Position numbers and translations under genes: made by a program. Shown piece by piece: positions 1-14,349 of a stretch of 64,000 bases of DNA (position 1 is its first letter; each line of letters starts with the position of its first letter). The notes beneath the pieces were generated by a model. It had not been told where the DNA came from. It was given only the letters and a program-made list of their open reading frames with translations, and made no database searches. The DNA comes from Darksidea phi (lineage: Eukaryota; Ascomycota; Dothideomycetes; Pleosporales; Lentitheciaceae): contig JASJFT010000232.1 in NCBI GenBank assembly GCA_030770425.1, positions 1 through 64,000 of the forward strand. The letters run 5' to 3'.

Positions 1-608
1 TTAGTAATATAGGCTAAACCTAAATAGGAAATAACCTATTAAAGGTTACTTCTTAGGAATTCCTTAATTCCTTATAACTTTACCCTATATTAGATTATAA
101 TATAATACTTACTATCTACCTATTATATAAACTTAAAATAATACTTAAGTTATTATATCTTATTAGGTTCCTTATATTATATAATATATATATACTATCT
201 CTCTTTTCTAATTTAATCTTCTTACTATTTATTCTATTCTTTACTTTCTAATATTTCTCTCTATAAACGAGTAATTCTATCTATAAAGACTATTATTATA
301 AAAGAAGAAATCTAATTCCTTAGACCTATACTTATAATTTCCGTCGTCTTTTATTAATATTATACTAGTCTTTTTTTCTTTAAGCTTATTAAGTATCTTA
401 GCTATTATACGAGATTTCTATTCGCTCTATTATACTACTATTTAGAAAGAATAAGGATTTCTAATCTTAAGTATTTATTATAGCCTTAGTTTCTTTATAG
501 ACGTCGTAGGTATCTCTATTATTAAACTATACTTTACTAACGTCTAGGATAATAGTAACTTATTCTCTTCTTCTTTAGTTAGGGTATTCCTAAGAATTAT
601 ATATAATA

Positions 609-1010
609 TACTATTAGCTAGAGTATAAAATAAACTTATTAGATATAACTTCTTACTACGATTAATAAATTCCTCTTTACTATTCTAAACGCCGTCTATA
701 ATACTATACTATTAGCTAAAGTATAAAATAGAGTTATTAAATAGGACTCCTTACTACTATTAATATCTATTTTATTTTTACTATTTCGAGCGCCGTCTAT
801 AATACTATACTATTAGCTAAAGTATAGAATAGAGTTATTAAATAGAACTTCTTACTATTATCGAGGTTTATTTTAGATTTACTACTCTAAGTACTACTAG
901 AATCTATATACTATACTATTAGCTAAAGTATAAAATAGAGTTATTAGATAGGACTCCTTATTCTTTTTTATACTAGTAGCTTCGCCTAGTAAGACTATAA
1001 TACGTAGATT
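609..1010. repeat. Degenerate ~100-bp tandem repeat, four copies
   Basis: A block beginning ACTATTAGCTAAAGTATAAA recurs at about 609, 708, 809 and 914, a spacing of 99, 101 and 105 bp. Each is followed by a similar 'gttatta..taggactccttac' segment. The first copy has GAG in place of AAAG. A related single copy occurs near 7423. The copies differ mostly by C/T and G/A changes, as RIP would produce. No coding capacity is left; it may derive from a subterminal or internal repeat of a transposon. Confidence 0.7.
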
Positions 1011-4000
1011 ATAATAGTCGCGCGGTCTATTAATAAAGTTATTAATTTTAGTTATAAAGATTATATTATCTTTAATTTTAATACTATTATAAGTAATAGT
1101 TAGAACTTTATAGTTCTAGATCTAAGTAAATTTATTATCTACCTCTAAGTATTCTAGAAGTACCTTAGTTAATATCTTAATAAGAAAACTACTATCGTCT
1201 ATATATATATCTAGGCCTAGAGGTATATAATTTAGGTTAGAAAATCGAATAAAAGATATTTTTATAATAATACTATTAATATATAAGTTAATAAACCGGA
1301 CGTTAAAGGTTATAAAGGACTTAATTAGTTAAGTAAGAAAATAGTAGTTATTATATAGAACTAATTCTTACTTAACTATAGTTATTAACGAACTAGACTT
1401 AAATTAAATAATCTTTTTACTTTTTTTAGTATCTTCTTTCTTAGTTTTCTTCTAAACTTTTTCTTTAATTATAAATATAATATTGTATATTACCTCTTAC
1501 TTTAAAAGTTCTTTAGTATTCGATATAGAATAATCTCTAGTCTAGAAGTTCTTACTAAAGATATTAGTATAGTTAGATTAGTTAATTAACTAATTTTTAA
1601 TTTTTTTTATTAGTTACTTAAAGTACTTATATATTTTATACTTCTTTACTAACTTACTATAATTCTTAGTAATAAAATATAGTATTCTAGAAGTTTCCTT
1701 AATCTTAGCTACTATAAGACTAATTAATTCCTCTAAGTATTTCTTTATAATTTAAAATAGTATCTATATACTAAGTTTAGTTATATAATTAAATCTAGTA
1801 AAATCTTTTAAAATCTTTTTCTATTCTTTAGGTATCCGTAGGTATAGTAGTATAGTAACTTTCCTTACTATAGGAAATAGGTAAGATAGATAGATAATAA
1901 AAAAGTAAATAATAAGATAGCTAAAGGAATTATATAGTAGTTTAGTAAGAGTACTTAAAAATATAATTATAATAATAATTAGTAAGACTCTATATTAAAA
2001 AGAAGTAATACTATTAATATAAGCGGTTATAGAGATAATGTAGATAGTAAAGGGTAGAAAGAAGAAGTATATCTAATTTTTTATATTATTACTATAAGGA
2101 TATAGTAAAGTACTTATATAATATAATAGATATAAGTTCTTATATTATACTTATAGTAAAAGTCTAATAGATATTAATATAATAATAAACTATTATAAAT
2201 ATAACTTTTAAAATATAAAAATTATATATATAAAATTATACTATTAAGTATAGTATTAAGTAAAGATAATAAAGGTAGATATATATTAGTTAGAGCTATT
2301 ATATATATAGTAATATAAATAGCTTTATTAATTATAACTTAAGAATAATACTAGACTATAAGATATATATATTATATAAGAACTAGTATAAATAATATCT
2401 TATAAAGAAGAAGCTTAAGAGATATAATATTAAGTATTTATAAACTATATTCGATAAAATTACTTTCTACGTTATTATACTTATAGTATTAAACTAAAGG
2501 TAGTAAGATACTAAGAGATTCTAAGAATAGCCTAGTCGTATATTCTATACTATACTATATAGTATATCTTATACTAATACTATTATAATCTTTATAATTA
2601 TATATACTCTCTATATTATATATAGAATCTATTATATAATATTAACTACTATAATAGATCTTATCTACTAGTACTATATACGAAGAATTATCTTATATAA
2701 TAAAATAAGGTAATATCTCTACGTATATAAAAAGTACCTAGTTAATAATATTAAATAGTTAATATCTAGTAATCTTTTTACTTATAGATATAGAGTAAGA
2801 CTAATTTAGACTAGTCTTATAATAGTAATTCTTATAATATATACGCTAGAGTAGAATAATATAGTTAGATATCTAATATAATAAAGTATAATTAGAGAGT
2901 AGTTATTAAATACTCTAGTAATATCGGCTAAGAACGAAGATAATAAATTTATATTCTATAGTAGAACTAAAATATTTTAGTAATTCTAACTCTTAGACGA
3001 TAGTACGTACGATAATAATAAGCCTACTAAGATAGAGTTAGATAATAGGTTCTAAACTAATCTATATCTAAACGACTAACTTTTAAGTACCTCTTAGATA
3101 GTAAATATAAATAATATATAAAGAGTAAATAGAGAAAGTAAACTACTATTAGTAATCTCTATATAATTACTATATAAAGTAGTATATAAATATACTAATA
3201 TAATAGAAGTAGGTATAAGCTTTAAAGCTATAGATAGTTATAAAGGGTATATAGACTAACGTAAACTACTATTCCTAGCTAATAACTAAATAGAGTCGAT
3301 CCGAACGACTTTATAGCGTATAGATTCTAGTTATAGTTTAATTATACCTTTACCTTCTAATTATATAAAACTTAATATATTAAGAATAATATAAATAGAT
3401 TATTAGAAGACGGCTAATTATTAGAACTATATAATAAATTATTATTTAAGACTAGTAAGTAGTAGTCCGAGTTACTAGAAAGACTATCCTTTAATATTAA
3501 TAATAATAGTTTTATAACTAATAAGCTTAAGGTTATATTAAATATTAAATATATATTACTAGCTATATATAATCTAGTATACTATAATATAGTCGAGGTT
3601 ATATAATTTCTAATTAGATACTAGCTATTTATAAAGTATATATAATATACTTCTATTTATCTATTTTAAAATAAATCTTATAACGTACGTATATATAATA
3701 AGCTAAATATAGAAAATTAGTAGTAGAATATATAGAAAAAACTACTACCTAGCTTAACTATTCTTCTAGTACTAATATTAGTAGATAAGATATTAATAAT
3801 AATATTATATAGTAATACTATATACTAGCCGGTCTATTTAATAATTAGAAATATTAATAGAGATATTTAAAGAGTATATAATTAATACGAAATTATCCTA
3901 ATAGGGTTTATTCTAATTATTAATTATAAAGATAAAGATATTAAGTTTAAAGTATATTATAAGATAATAGTATATTTACTAAAGTATAAGCTAATTAAAT

Positions 4001-6170
4001 TAAAATAGTACTATACGCGATAGTATATTTATTCTATACTAATTAATACTAGCTCTTAAAAAACTCGCTATAAATAATAAACTAATATACTATACTAATA
4101 GATAAGTTCGAAAATACTATTCTATATTATATAAGATAATCGTAGATTACTAGAAGTAAATACTTATTACGGGTATAAAAAATAATAGATATTATATAAT
4201 ATATAAAATACTACTAGAGAAGAGAGATAATCTTCTCTCTAAGCTATAGGAAATATAAATATATAGTAGTATATAGGCTTAAATTTAGAAGTAATATAGA
4301 AATAAGATTAAATAAATAAATAATAAGTAGATCTATAATATAATATATTTTATATAAAAATACCTATACTTTAATATATATAAGAGTATACTAGTAGATA
4401 TATTATATTAACTACTAAAGGGTCTTATTATATATACGGTTAAATAGTTATAATAGCTAGTAAAGAATATAATACCGATAAAATAAGCTTATAAGGGTAC
4501 TAAAAGGTTAACAAATAATATTAAAGGAAAGGTATAACTAGACTACTAATTTAAGATAGTACTAGAGTATTCTAGTCTATAATAATTTATCTATATTAAC
4601 TTTAGTAAGATATCCTAGTAGATAGAAGATAAATAGAAAGTAATTATATAATAGCTAGTAATAGTAGTAATACTAATACTATATAATAAAGAATTATATA
4701 CTATCTATTTTACTAAAGTAGTATACGACTTGATTACTATAGTATAATATTAAATATATAATAATAATATATTATTATACTTAAACGACGTACTTAGATA
4801 TATTAATATCTTAAAGTATATATTTAAAGCCTTTTAACCCTATACGAAAGATATAACTCTAATTAACTATTTTAATCTTTTAAAGTTATATAGTCTTATT
4901 TATTAAAGATATTTTATCTAATTAAGAGGAAGTTTAAATAGCTATAATATTAGACTAAATAGAGAGGTACTATATAGTTTCCTTCTTAAGGAAGTATATA
5001 AGTTAACTAATAAATAAGACCTACTACTATAACTTAGATAACTAAATAGCTACCTAATAGTAGTACTCTCTATAGAAGTATAATTTATATTAAGTAGTAG
5101 TACTATTATATCTAATATAGCGAAGTAAATTTATAATATATATATTACTACTTTATTAAAAATACTACTATTATATAATATTAAATAGTAGATAGATTCT
5201 AAGGTATAAAAATTAGGCTAACTATATAGTAAATAGATTATAATTTAATAAGTAATAGTACTATTTAGGATTACTAACTTAGCTAATATCCTTATAGTTT
5301 TTATTTATTATAAGAGAAGGCGCCTTATTAACTCTTAAATACTAATAATTACTATTAATCTATTAGATAAATTTATATATAAAGAATATCTAATCTAGAT
5401 TTATTAAATAGTAATATAAATATACCCTTTAATATAGTATTAGTATAAAGCTAAAAAGTATCTAATAGATATAGAGGTTATATTACGTTAGTTAGTATAC
5501 TATTAGCTATAGGAATATAAAGATAATTAGTAGAAGAACTATATTATTATAAATAAGTTTAACTATAATACTTAAATAAATCTATACCCTATAGATTTAA
5601 GATAGAGGCTATATAGAAAGGTTATTAGTTAGATTAATCTAATCTTTACGATATAGAATACGGGTAATAAGAATAATATATATAAATAGATAATATATAC
5701 TAGAACTATAGTAAATAGACTATAAATAATAGATAAAGGGTAACTATATCTAATCTATAGTATAATCGAACTAATTAAGAATAATATAACGGCGTTAACT
5801 TCTAAGATAACTCTAGGGAGTAGACGAGCCTTCTTTATATTAATAATATAGAGAGGTATATATATTATACTATTAATTAAGGGTTTTAAGAAGATATTTA
5901 TTAATAACTATATTTACTTTAAACTATATAATTAGCTATATTCTCTATTATTCGAATCTAACGGGGATAAGATAATAAAGGTATTTAAGTAGTATTAGAA
6001 ATAGAAAATAAAGAAGAAAAGTAAGAATAAGAGGATATAGACTAGAACTAAGACTAAAGAGGAGGCTAGTAGTAGTTATTATAAAGAGCGACGCCGGGGA
6101 TATAGATATATTATAGATAGTAAAGATAATATAGTAAATAATATATAACCCTAATATAGATAAGGCTATA

Positions 6171-6578
6171 ATAATAGCCCTTTTATAGAATAATATAAGT
6201 AGACTCTTTAGAAAAAGTAAACTATAGATAATAGTATAATAATAACCTTTTTATAGAATAATATAAGTAGACTCTCTAGGAAAAGTAAACTATAGACGAT
6301 AATATAATAATAATCTTTTTATAAAATAATATAAGTAGACTCTTTAGAAAAAGTAAACTATAGATAATAATATAATAATAATCTTTCTATAGAATAATAT
6401 AAATAGACTTTTTAGAAAAAGTAAACTATAGATAATAGTATAATAATAGCCTTTCTATAGAATAATATAAGTAAACTCTCTAGAAAAAGTAAACTATAGG
6501 TAATAGTATAATAATAGTCTTTTTATAGAATAATATAAGTAGACTCTCTAAAAAAAGTATATTTTAGATAATAGTATA
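6171..6578. repeat. 68-bp tandem repeat, six copies
   Basis: Units start at 6171, 6239, 6307, 6375, 6443 and 6511 with an exact 68-bp period and no indels. Each unit carries 'agaataatataagtagac' followed by a 'gaaaaagtaaactata' segment. Differences are nearly all transitions. Because 68 is not a multiple of three the array does not keep one reading frame. It sits in otherwise unstructured RIPed DNA. Confidence 0.85.
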
Positions 6579-9500
6579 AAGTAGAAGTTAAAAATAGATC
6601 TATTAAGTACTTAGCTAAGATCTATAACTACTCTAACTTTACTAGTAAATCTTTATTATATTAACCTTCCTATATAATACTTTATACCTATTATAGTAGT
6701 AATATAAATAATATATATTTTAATAAAGAACTATTATTTATAATAGTAAGTAGTACGATATATAAAATCTATATACTATAAGATAACGACCTAATAAAAG
6801 ACTCTATCTACTAATATCGTAAAATATAAACTTAGACTTAATAATATATAATATAAATTAATATATAATAATATAAAGAAATATATAAAAGATTCTAAAT
6901 TACTAGATATATAACTATATAGTATTAAAGTAAAGATAGAGATAATATAAATAGAGTAACTTATTAAAATAAAATATTCTTATATATTAAGTCGTATACT
7001 AGATAGTACCCTAAATTTAAATATAAAATAATTAGTATAATAAATAAATAGTAATATTCGCCGAAGTAGACTCTAGGTATAACCGTTAAATAAAATAGAA
7101 AATAAGAATAATTAAAAGATAGATAAAAATATAACTAGATATATAATAATCGTATTTATAGAAATCCTTATTCTAACTAAAAATATATATAGTAAGTATA
7201 CTAGTTAGACTATACTATTATTACTAATATTATATAGTAGAAGCTAAATAATAAAACTAATAAAAGTAGAATAAGAGGATATAATAGAAGATTATAAGAG
7301 CGAGATATAAATATATAAATCTATATATAATCTATATTTATAATTACTTTAAGTAGTCTTATATAATATATATATACTACTATAACTAGATAGTTATTCT
7401 ATCTCGGATAATATAGATTTATACTATTAGCTATAGTATAAAACTAGAGTATTAAATAAAATAAAAACTATTCTATTATATATTTATTATCTAAAATATT
7501 TATAACTTTAATATTACTTTAATAAATAAAAAGTAATAAGTAATTATCGCGAAAGAGTATATAAATAAGTTATTCTTAAATAGATATTACTTATTTAAAG
7601 CTATATACTACTTATCTAAAGCCGCGTACTACTTATTCTTATTAAACTAGACTAGTAGTAAAGTAGTACTATATTAGAGTTTATAAAATAGTCTTTTAAA
7701 TAAAATACTATTAATCTATTATAGATATTATTAATACGACTATATTCCTATTAAAGAAATACCTATACCTAGTATACGACCTAGAAAGTCTAGAAAAGAT
7801 AAGGTAAAATAACTAAGAAGATACCTTCTAGTATATAGTACTAATAGATATAAATATATAGATAATAGTATTAATAAAATATAAAGTAACTAGTAATATT
7901 ATTCCTACTATTAAAAAGTATATAAAGATAGTACTACCTAAGTTAAGAAAAAAGAACCCCTTTAATAGTTATATATAAGTAAGGTATATAACTAGGTACT
8001 TATAATCTCTAGTTTTTAACTTTTATATAGGGTTTAATAAGGTCTAAGTCGACTAAGATATTAACTAAGTTAACTAAGATATTAATTAAGCCGACTAAGA
8101 TATTAAATAATATATCTTAATTATTATCTAATCTACTATATAGTAGTTCTAATATTACCGAACTAAATATCTTATTTACTAGTACTTCTTCCTACGTCGT
8201 AACTATATATTAAGGTTTAATTATTAGAATAAGTTCTACGGAAAAGATAGAACTATAGGAAATTAATATAGATATAGATATAGATAATATATTAATTATA
8301 GAGAATAATAATTATAAATAACTATATAATAAAATAAATATAAAATTAAAGCTTACGAGTTATATAAGCTATATCTTAATTAGTTTAATTTATCTATTAA
8401 TCTATCTATTAAAATACGTATATATATAAAAGAATAACCTATCTCTCTATAAACTAGCTAGAATAATAGTACTATTTAGAATAGTCTATAATAAGATATA
8501 TAGTAGCTATATTATTTATTTATAGTTTAGCTTAATAAAAAGACTATTTATATACTTTATAGTAAGAGTTTAATAAAAGGTATAAGATAGCTTAGATATA
8601 AAGATTAAAGGATATATCTCTAAATTATCTATCTTATAGGTAATAGCTAAGATAAGTATTACCTATTAAAAGCTACTATAGAAGAGAGTATAAAAGATAA
8701 TACTCTATTAACTAGGACTTTAGATTATTACCTTTTATATATAAACTATATAGAAGATATAATAGATAATAAATAGTAAATATAGTTTCGACGTAGTAGA
8801 TAGAGAAAGAATTATAGAAAGAGTAAAGAAGTTATTTAATAAATTTATCTTTATTACGGAAGACCTAGAAAAGATAAGATTTAGATATAATAATATATAA
8901 TATATACTAATTAATATAGTCTAACTAAAGATAGTTTTTAAATAAGAGTATTTAGTTAGTACTAATATCTATATTATAGGGGAAGGACTAGAAGGTATTA
9001 GTAGTACTTCTTAAAGATATATAATATTTTAAAGTACTAAGTAGTATAATAATATACTTTATTATAATCCTAATATAGTAGATAATTAAAGAGTAGAAGT
9101 TAGGTAAATACTAAGTAATATTTAAAACTAGAGTATTACTATAAGATACGTACTAGTTTTAAATATATATAGAGTTTAACGTAAGATAGAGGTATATATA
9201 ATACTACTTATATAGTAAAATAATTAATATAAAGAGAAATAAGATCTAGTTACTAAAATAATTAAAAAAGAAATAAGAAGATATATAAGTAAAGTAGATC
9301 TCGAGCTAGTATATATACTAATTATAGTAAACGACTATATAAATAATATATTAAATTTAATTAGTCTAAGTAGTAATAGAAGTATTTATTAAATAATAGA
9401 TACTAAAGAGATAGGTCTAAAGGAGAAGAATATAATATAAGATAATATAATAAGTTTAAAATTCTCTATACGTAGAAGACTAGATATAAAATAAAATACT

Positions 9501-10247
9501 AACTATTAAAACTATCTAAAATCTTAATTTAACTAGAAAATATCTATTAAACGATTATCCTATACTATAATGATAGTTTCTAATACCTAAAGTAGATTAT
9601 AAGGGATATAGTACTAAAGGATTTTTTCGATATATATATAGTAGATAGGATAATAGTAATATTATAGAAGGGTAATTATATACTAGTTAATAAGGCTATA
9701 CTTAGTAATTTAAAGAATAGACTATAAAATTAATTAAAAAAGAATAAAGAAATAATAGAGGTTAGTCTATTTATATAGACTAATTTAAAAGAGAATAATA
9801 ATATTAAAAGATTCTATAATAGGAAATATAATAGTACTTTAGAAAGAAAGAAAGTCTAGATAGATAAGGATAAGAATAAAGAGAAGTAGTAAATATATAA
9901 AGGATAAAAAGCTAAGATAATAATACTATAGAATATAGTATAGATCTATATAAATAAAGTAATCTAACTATTAAGAATTATAATAGTATAAGAGACTAAT
10001 ATATCTAATATACTAGTACTATAGATAAACTACTAGTAAGATAGAAAATATAAGATATAAAAGGAATAAATATAATACCTAGATATTATATTAAGCCTAA
10101 TATATATATAATAGCTACTATTATCTATATATCTAAAAATAATTAAATTATTATACGTAGTATATAGAAATAAAGTATAGCTAGTAATATATAGTATAAT
10201 AATCTATACTTAATAAATATCTACTAAATAATAGTAATTTATACTAT

Positions 10248-10312
10248 AAGCTATAGTACGAATATTACTATATATAATTACTAGAATTATATTTATATTA
10301 TAAGCTATAGTA
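10248..10312. repeat. 54-bp direct repeat that hosts the island insertion
   Basis: A 54-bp unit starting AAGCTATAGTA lies at 10248-10301, and a second begins at 10302. The second is interrupted after 11 bp by the GC-normal island and resumes at 11243 with 'taaatattactatatata', closely matching the first unit. The empty site can therefore be read directly from the neighbouring copy. Confidence 0.75.
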
Positions 10313-10641
10313 GGTATCTCGACCGAGACCTATAGGCAAACATCACACAGTTTGATTATATAACAATTGGAGAACTTTTCTAATTCTAGCACGAAACTCC
10401 GCCGGCCCCCCCTCCCCCTTACTCCTATATTGCCGCCTTGATTACTAGGGCGTTCGCTAGCCATTCGGATCCTCTGTACTCTACCAAGGACTCGAAGAAT
10501 TGGGTATCTAGATCGGTATTGCTAATTATCTGTTGTAGCCTTGTATTCTGATCGCGAATGAAGGCGTCGTTCGCCGGAGTTAAGCCTGTATCGCTGGTCA
10601 GCTATATTCCCGCGTCAATACGGATATACTATACCGAGCGC

Positions 10642-10911
10642 CTAGAGGAGGACCTCGCCATCGAAGATAAGAAGACGCAATATCCTAGCGCTATCTAGGT
10701 CTACCGCCCCCTTATCCCCTAACCCTAGTTCTCGTAGCTTCTTCTTTAAACGTCCCTTCGCTTTCTTAGAGACATCGACAACGCGGACGATCGTAGTTTG
10801 GTAGGTAGCGTTCGGCTTATCGCGGGAGATTGGTCGATTCATCGTACTTCGTGTGGTGTACGGTATTCGATTATTAGACGGACGGCCTTTTATACCTTCG
10901 TATGTAGCCAT
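10642..10911 (-). CDS. Unidentified 89-residue ORF inside the island
   Basis: An open frame of 89 codons runs antisense to the poly(A) tail of the island. The product is basic, with a lysine/arginine-rich middle (KKAKGRLKKKLREL) and no transmembrane segment. I do not recognise it. Since it lies antisense to the presumed transcript it may be chance. No introns or supporting context are visible. Confidence 0.2.
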   Translation of the reverse strand: MATYEGIKGRPSNNRIPYTTRSTMNRPISRDKPNATYQTTIVRVVDVSKKAKGRLKKKLRELGLGDKGAVDLDSARILRLLIFDGEVLL

Positions 10912-10939
10912 TTAGTATAAGCGGTAGATGAGCGCTACT

Positions 10940-11037
10940 CCCTTGGTTCGCATCCTTTGGTTCGCATCCCTTGGTTCGTATCCCTTGGTTCGTATCCCTT
11001 GGTTCGCGTCCCTTGGTTCGCATCCCTTGGTTCCAGC
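10940..11037 (+). repeat. 14-bp tandem repeat, seven copies
   Basis: The unit CCCTTGGTTCGCAT repeats seven times at exactly 14-bp spacing (starts 10940, 10954, 10968, 10982, 10996, 11010, 11024). Single changes occur in some copies and the last diverges after TTGGTTC. The core GGTTCGCATCC resembles the RNA polymerase III B-box (GGTTCGANNCC). The array lies in the middle of the retroposed island. Confidence 0.9.
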
Positions 11038-11242
11038 AGTTCCCCTCTCCTACACCCTACCCCCTTCCTCTGGGCCGGGCCGACGTCAAGCGTTCCACTC
11101 TTTTCATGTGTAGTTGAAATTTTAGTACTGGTTTTCAGATGTATGTAGTTTATTATTGAGTAGAAAAACTCCCCTACAATAGCATAGTTGCGCAATGTAG
11201 CTTTTCCTCAGGAAAAAAAAAAAAAAAAAAAAAGCTATAGTA

Positions 11243-12477
11243 TAAATATTACTATATATAATTACTAGGATTATATATTTACGATAAAGTTATATAAATA
11301 GATTACGTTATATAGATATTATATAGACGTATAATTTAACGACTAGTCGTAAAGAATATTAAGTAATATTAAGTAATATTAAGTAGTATTAGGGGTATAA
11401 AGAGTATAGAACGTATATACTATAGGTATAGACTACCTACTAGCTACGTTAACTCGTAGCGAATCTTTTACTAATATTATTTAGTACGTTAAGCTCTATT
11501 TAGATATAAGAACCCCTCGTTCTTATACCTTTATAGTACTATCTTAGAATAGCTTTAATATACTAGTTCTACTATTAGTTAATTAGAAGGCTACCTTAGC
11601 TATTATAACTTCTAGTTAATTATACTTAGTCCTAGGGTCTTATACTAAGATTTACTATAAAAGATAAGATCTTTATAGATATAAGAAATATAAAAACTAA
11701 TAGACTAATAAAAAAAGAAGATAATAAGATAATAGATTTATTTAAAGTTCTAAAAGTTTATAATCGAGTATATACTCTAGAACTCCTAATAACTATAAAA
11801 ATATTTATAGTATTCTATAATTTATTACTCTAACTAAAATATCCGTCCTAAGAACTTCTAGAATAAAATATAATAAATAAAACTAAGTTCTAATATCTTA
11901 GAGAAAGAATACTCGAATAAGAAGATAGAATAGAGGAACTAATTAAATAATAAAAATTTAAGTTCTTATTAGATTATTATAATAAGAATCTATAATAACT
12001 AATATATCTAATTAAATAGAAATATTATTCTACTACTTAATAGCTAGCGTTCGACCTAAAAGACTAAGAGAGTATAGTCTATTAATTCTATATTAATTAT
12101 CTAGATAAACCCGCCCTAAGATAGATTCGAAAGATACTAGTATTAGTAAATTTTCTTTCTATAGAGCTATTTAAGACGTATAGCTATTTAGAGAGAAGAT
12201 ACTATTATAGTACTAATTTATAACTATTTATATCTATTATATACTATATCTATAGCTATAATACTCTTTTTATTAGATCTTATTATATTAGGTATATATA
12301 ATCTCTATTTATTTTAATATTAGCCCTTTATAGTATAACTTATATTCTACTTCGATTATAGTATATCTATACTATAATACTAACTAAAGAAGAAAAAGTA
12401 TATAGTTACTAAAATAATAAAACTAAAAAGCTCTATTAAAAATCGAGTTATAATAATTCTTAATTAATTATTATATA
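11243..12477. other. RIPed DNA between island and LTR element, no identifiable feature
   Basis: Continuation of the AT-rich, CA/TG-free sequence. Stops are frequent in all frames. No terminal repeats, conserved motif or RNA gene could be recognised. Confidence 0.6.
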
Positions 12478-12482
12478 CTATT

Positions 12483-12922
12483 TATTAAACGGGGTCCGAG
12501 CCTAATAGGTTATTTAGCCTCGTTTAGGGTTTATACTTAAGATAGAAAAGAAGAAGTAGAAATAAGTAGATAATAGTTTAATTATATTAATAGGTAAGAA
12601 TTAATCTAGATTCGAATTAACTATAAGAAGAGAAAACTATCTAAGAGATTTATAGTTATTATATATTAATTTGGTTTTCTTAGATCTATAGCTTTATACC
12701 TATAGATCTACTAAGCTATAGCTCTATAGCTCTATTCTAATAGATCTACTAAATTATTACGTAACTATTAGATCTATTCTTACTAAGGTATAGATCTATT
12801 ATATAACTTCTTATCTAAAGTCTATATTATAATCCTCGTATTCCTTATTAAAGTTAGTAATAGACTCGATCTCTAGTAGCTCTATCTACTAGTATTCTAT
12901 AGTATATATTTAGTTTATAATA
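12483..12922 (-). repeat. 3' LTR of the Ty3/gypsy element
   Basis: A 440-bp direct repeat of 19033-19472 at a constant offset of 6550 bp. It begins TATTAAAC and ends TTTATAATA. The copies differ mainly by transitions, as expected of RIP after insertion. For the minus-oriented element this is the downstream LTR. Confidence 0.9.
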
Positions 12923-14349
12923 TTATCTTCTCTCTTTAAATCTTCGACTTAGAGGTTATTCTAAGTTTAGTATCCGGTTATATTAGTATTAGGACCCTAT
13001 CTTAGAAGGCTATTATCGTCTATTATAGTATTATATAAAACTCGAGAGTATATTATATTTACTAATAAATTTTTTTATTATAGTTCTAAAATATTTTCTT
13101 ATAATCGTTACTTATAGTTAGAAATATTATATATTACCTTATCTAAAGATAGTAGATACTATAAGACGTATATATATACTAATATACGAAGTTTCTATTA
13201 CCTATCTAGTATTTTATTATTAGAGGGTTTATTTATATTAAGTAGTAAAACTTATATATTAGAACTTATTTCTATTAGTAAAATCTATTAACTATACGAA
13301 AGAGAAACTTTAATAATAGTTAGATAAGACTTAGAAAGCCTAAGACGAGCTTTTTAATAAGCTAGTAGAGATTTAAACGCGAGTATATTATCTAGAGAGA
13401 TAGAGGGTAGTTCTTTATAAGAAGTTAGTAGCGTAATCCTAGGTACTAGAAGCTAAGCTAGATAAGAAAGAGACGGAGCTCCGGTAGCTAGAGTAGTAGA
13501 AGGATCTAGAGACCTCTTTAACTATTTTAGACGTTACTTATAATATTATAGATAATATTATTCCTTCTAACTTATTAAATATCTCTTACTATATTATAGA
13601 TAATAGTAATCTTCTTAACTTATTATAAGGTAAACTCGCCTTATCTCTAGGATTCTTTTAGAATTATAGTTTTAGTACTCTATAAGCTTCTTAAGATAAC
13701 TAAGGTTATCTTTAGATTCTTAAATTTATTTCTATAGTTTTCTATTTTTATCTATTTCTTATTATTAGATTAGATAGTAGTTTTTCCTATTTCTAATATC
13801 TTTATCTAGGATTTCTTTTACTTTTTATTCTTTAAGATCTTCTCTATATATATCTACTTTATAGACTACTAGTTTAGTATCTTATAATACTTTTTCTAAT
13901 AAGCTAATATAGAATATAGGATAGATTCTTATTTATAGGAGTAGTCTTAATTAGTAGTTTATAAGTAAGACTTATTTTTTAATTTTATAAAGGTCGATTT
14001 TAGTATAGTCTAATTTACTATTAGGTTACTTACTCTTAATATTCCTTTATAGTAATTATACCTTTTCTCCCTCTTTAAAAGTAGATACTTTCTTTTACTT
14101 CTTATTATAGTACTTACTTATTCTATTTTAAAAAAAATCTATATCTTCTTTAAGTTATTAGTATATTTATAGAATAACTTTTATTATTTATTCTCTATTT
14201 TAACTATAAGATTAAAGTAGTCTAGGTTTCTTATATATTTCTAGTTTAATTCTATAGTTTATAAAGAAAGGTATTATTTTCGTTATACTATATTACGAAC
14301 TATTATATATAAATTATACTATAGGTAAAAGTATAATCTAATTATTTTA

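Larger units (their letters stand above)
10313..11231 (+). mobile_element. Un-RIPed retroposed insertion with poly(A) tail
   Basis: About 900 bp of balanced composition, with ordinary CA and TG content, sits inside RIPed DNA. Its right end is a 21-base A run (11213-11233). The 11-bp AAGCTATAGTA flanks it on both sides (10302-10312 and 11232-11242; the first two As of the right copy overlap the tail). A poly(A) tail with a target duplication is the hallmark of target-primed reverse transcription by non-LTR machinery, so this is a SINE-like element, a 5'-truncated LINE or a retroposed transcript in plus orientation. I recognise no protein domain. It must have arrived after the flanks were mutated, or have escaped RIP by being short or single-copy. 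It contains a 14-bp tandem repeat and an antisense ORF, listed separately. Confidence 0.75.

Noticed and set aside
1327..1377. 13-bp inverted repeat AGTTAAGTAAGAA / TTCTTACTTAACT
   Set aside because: Isolated, in low-complexity AT-rich DNA where such pairs are expected by chance.
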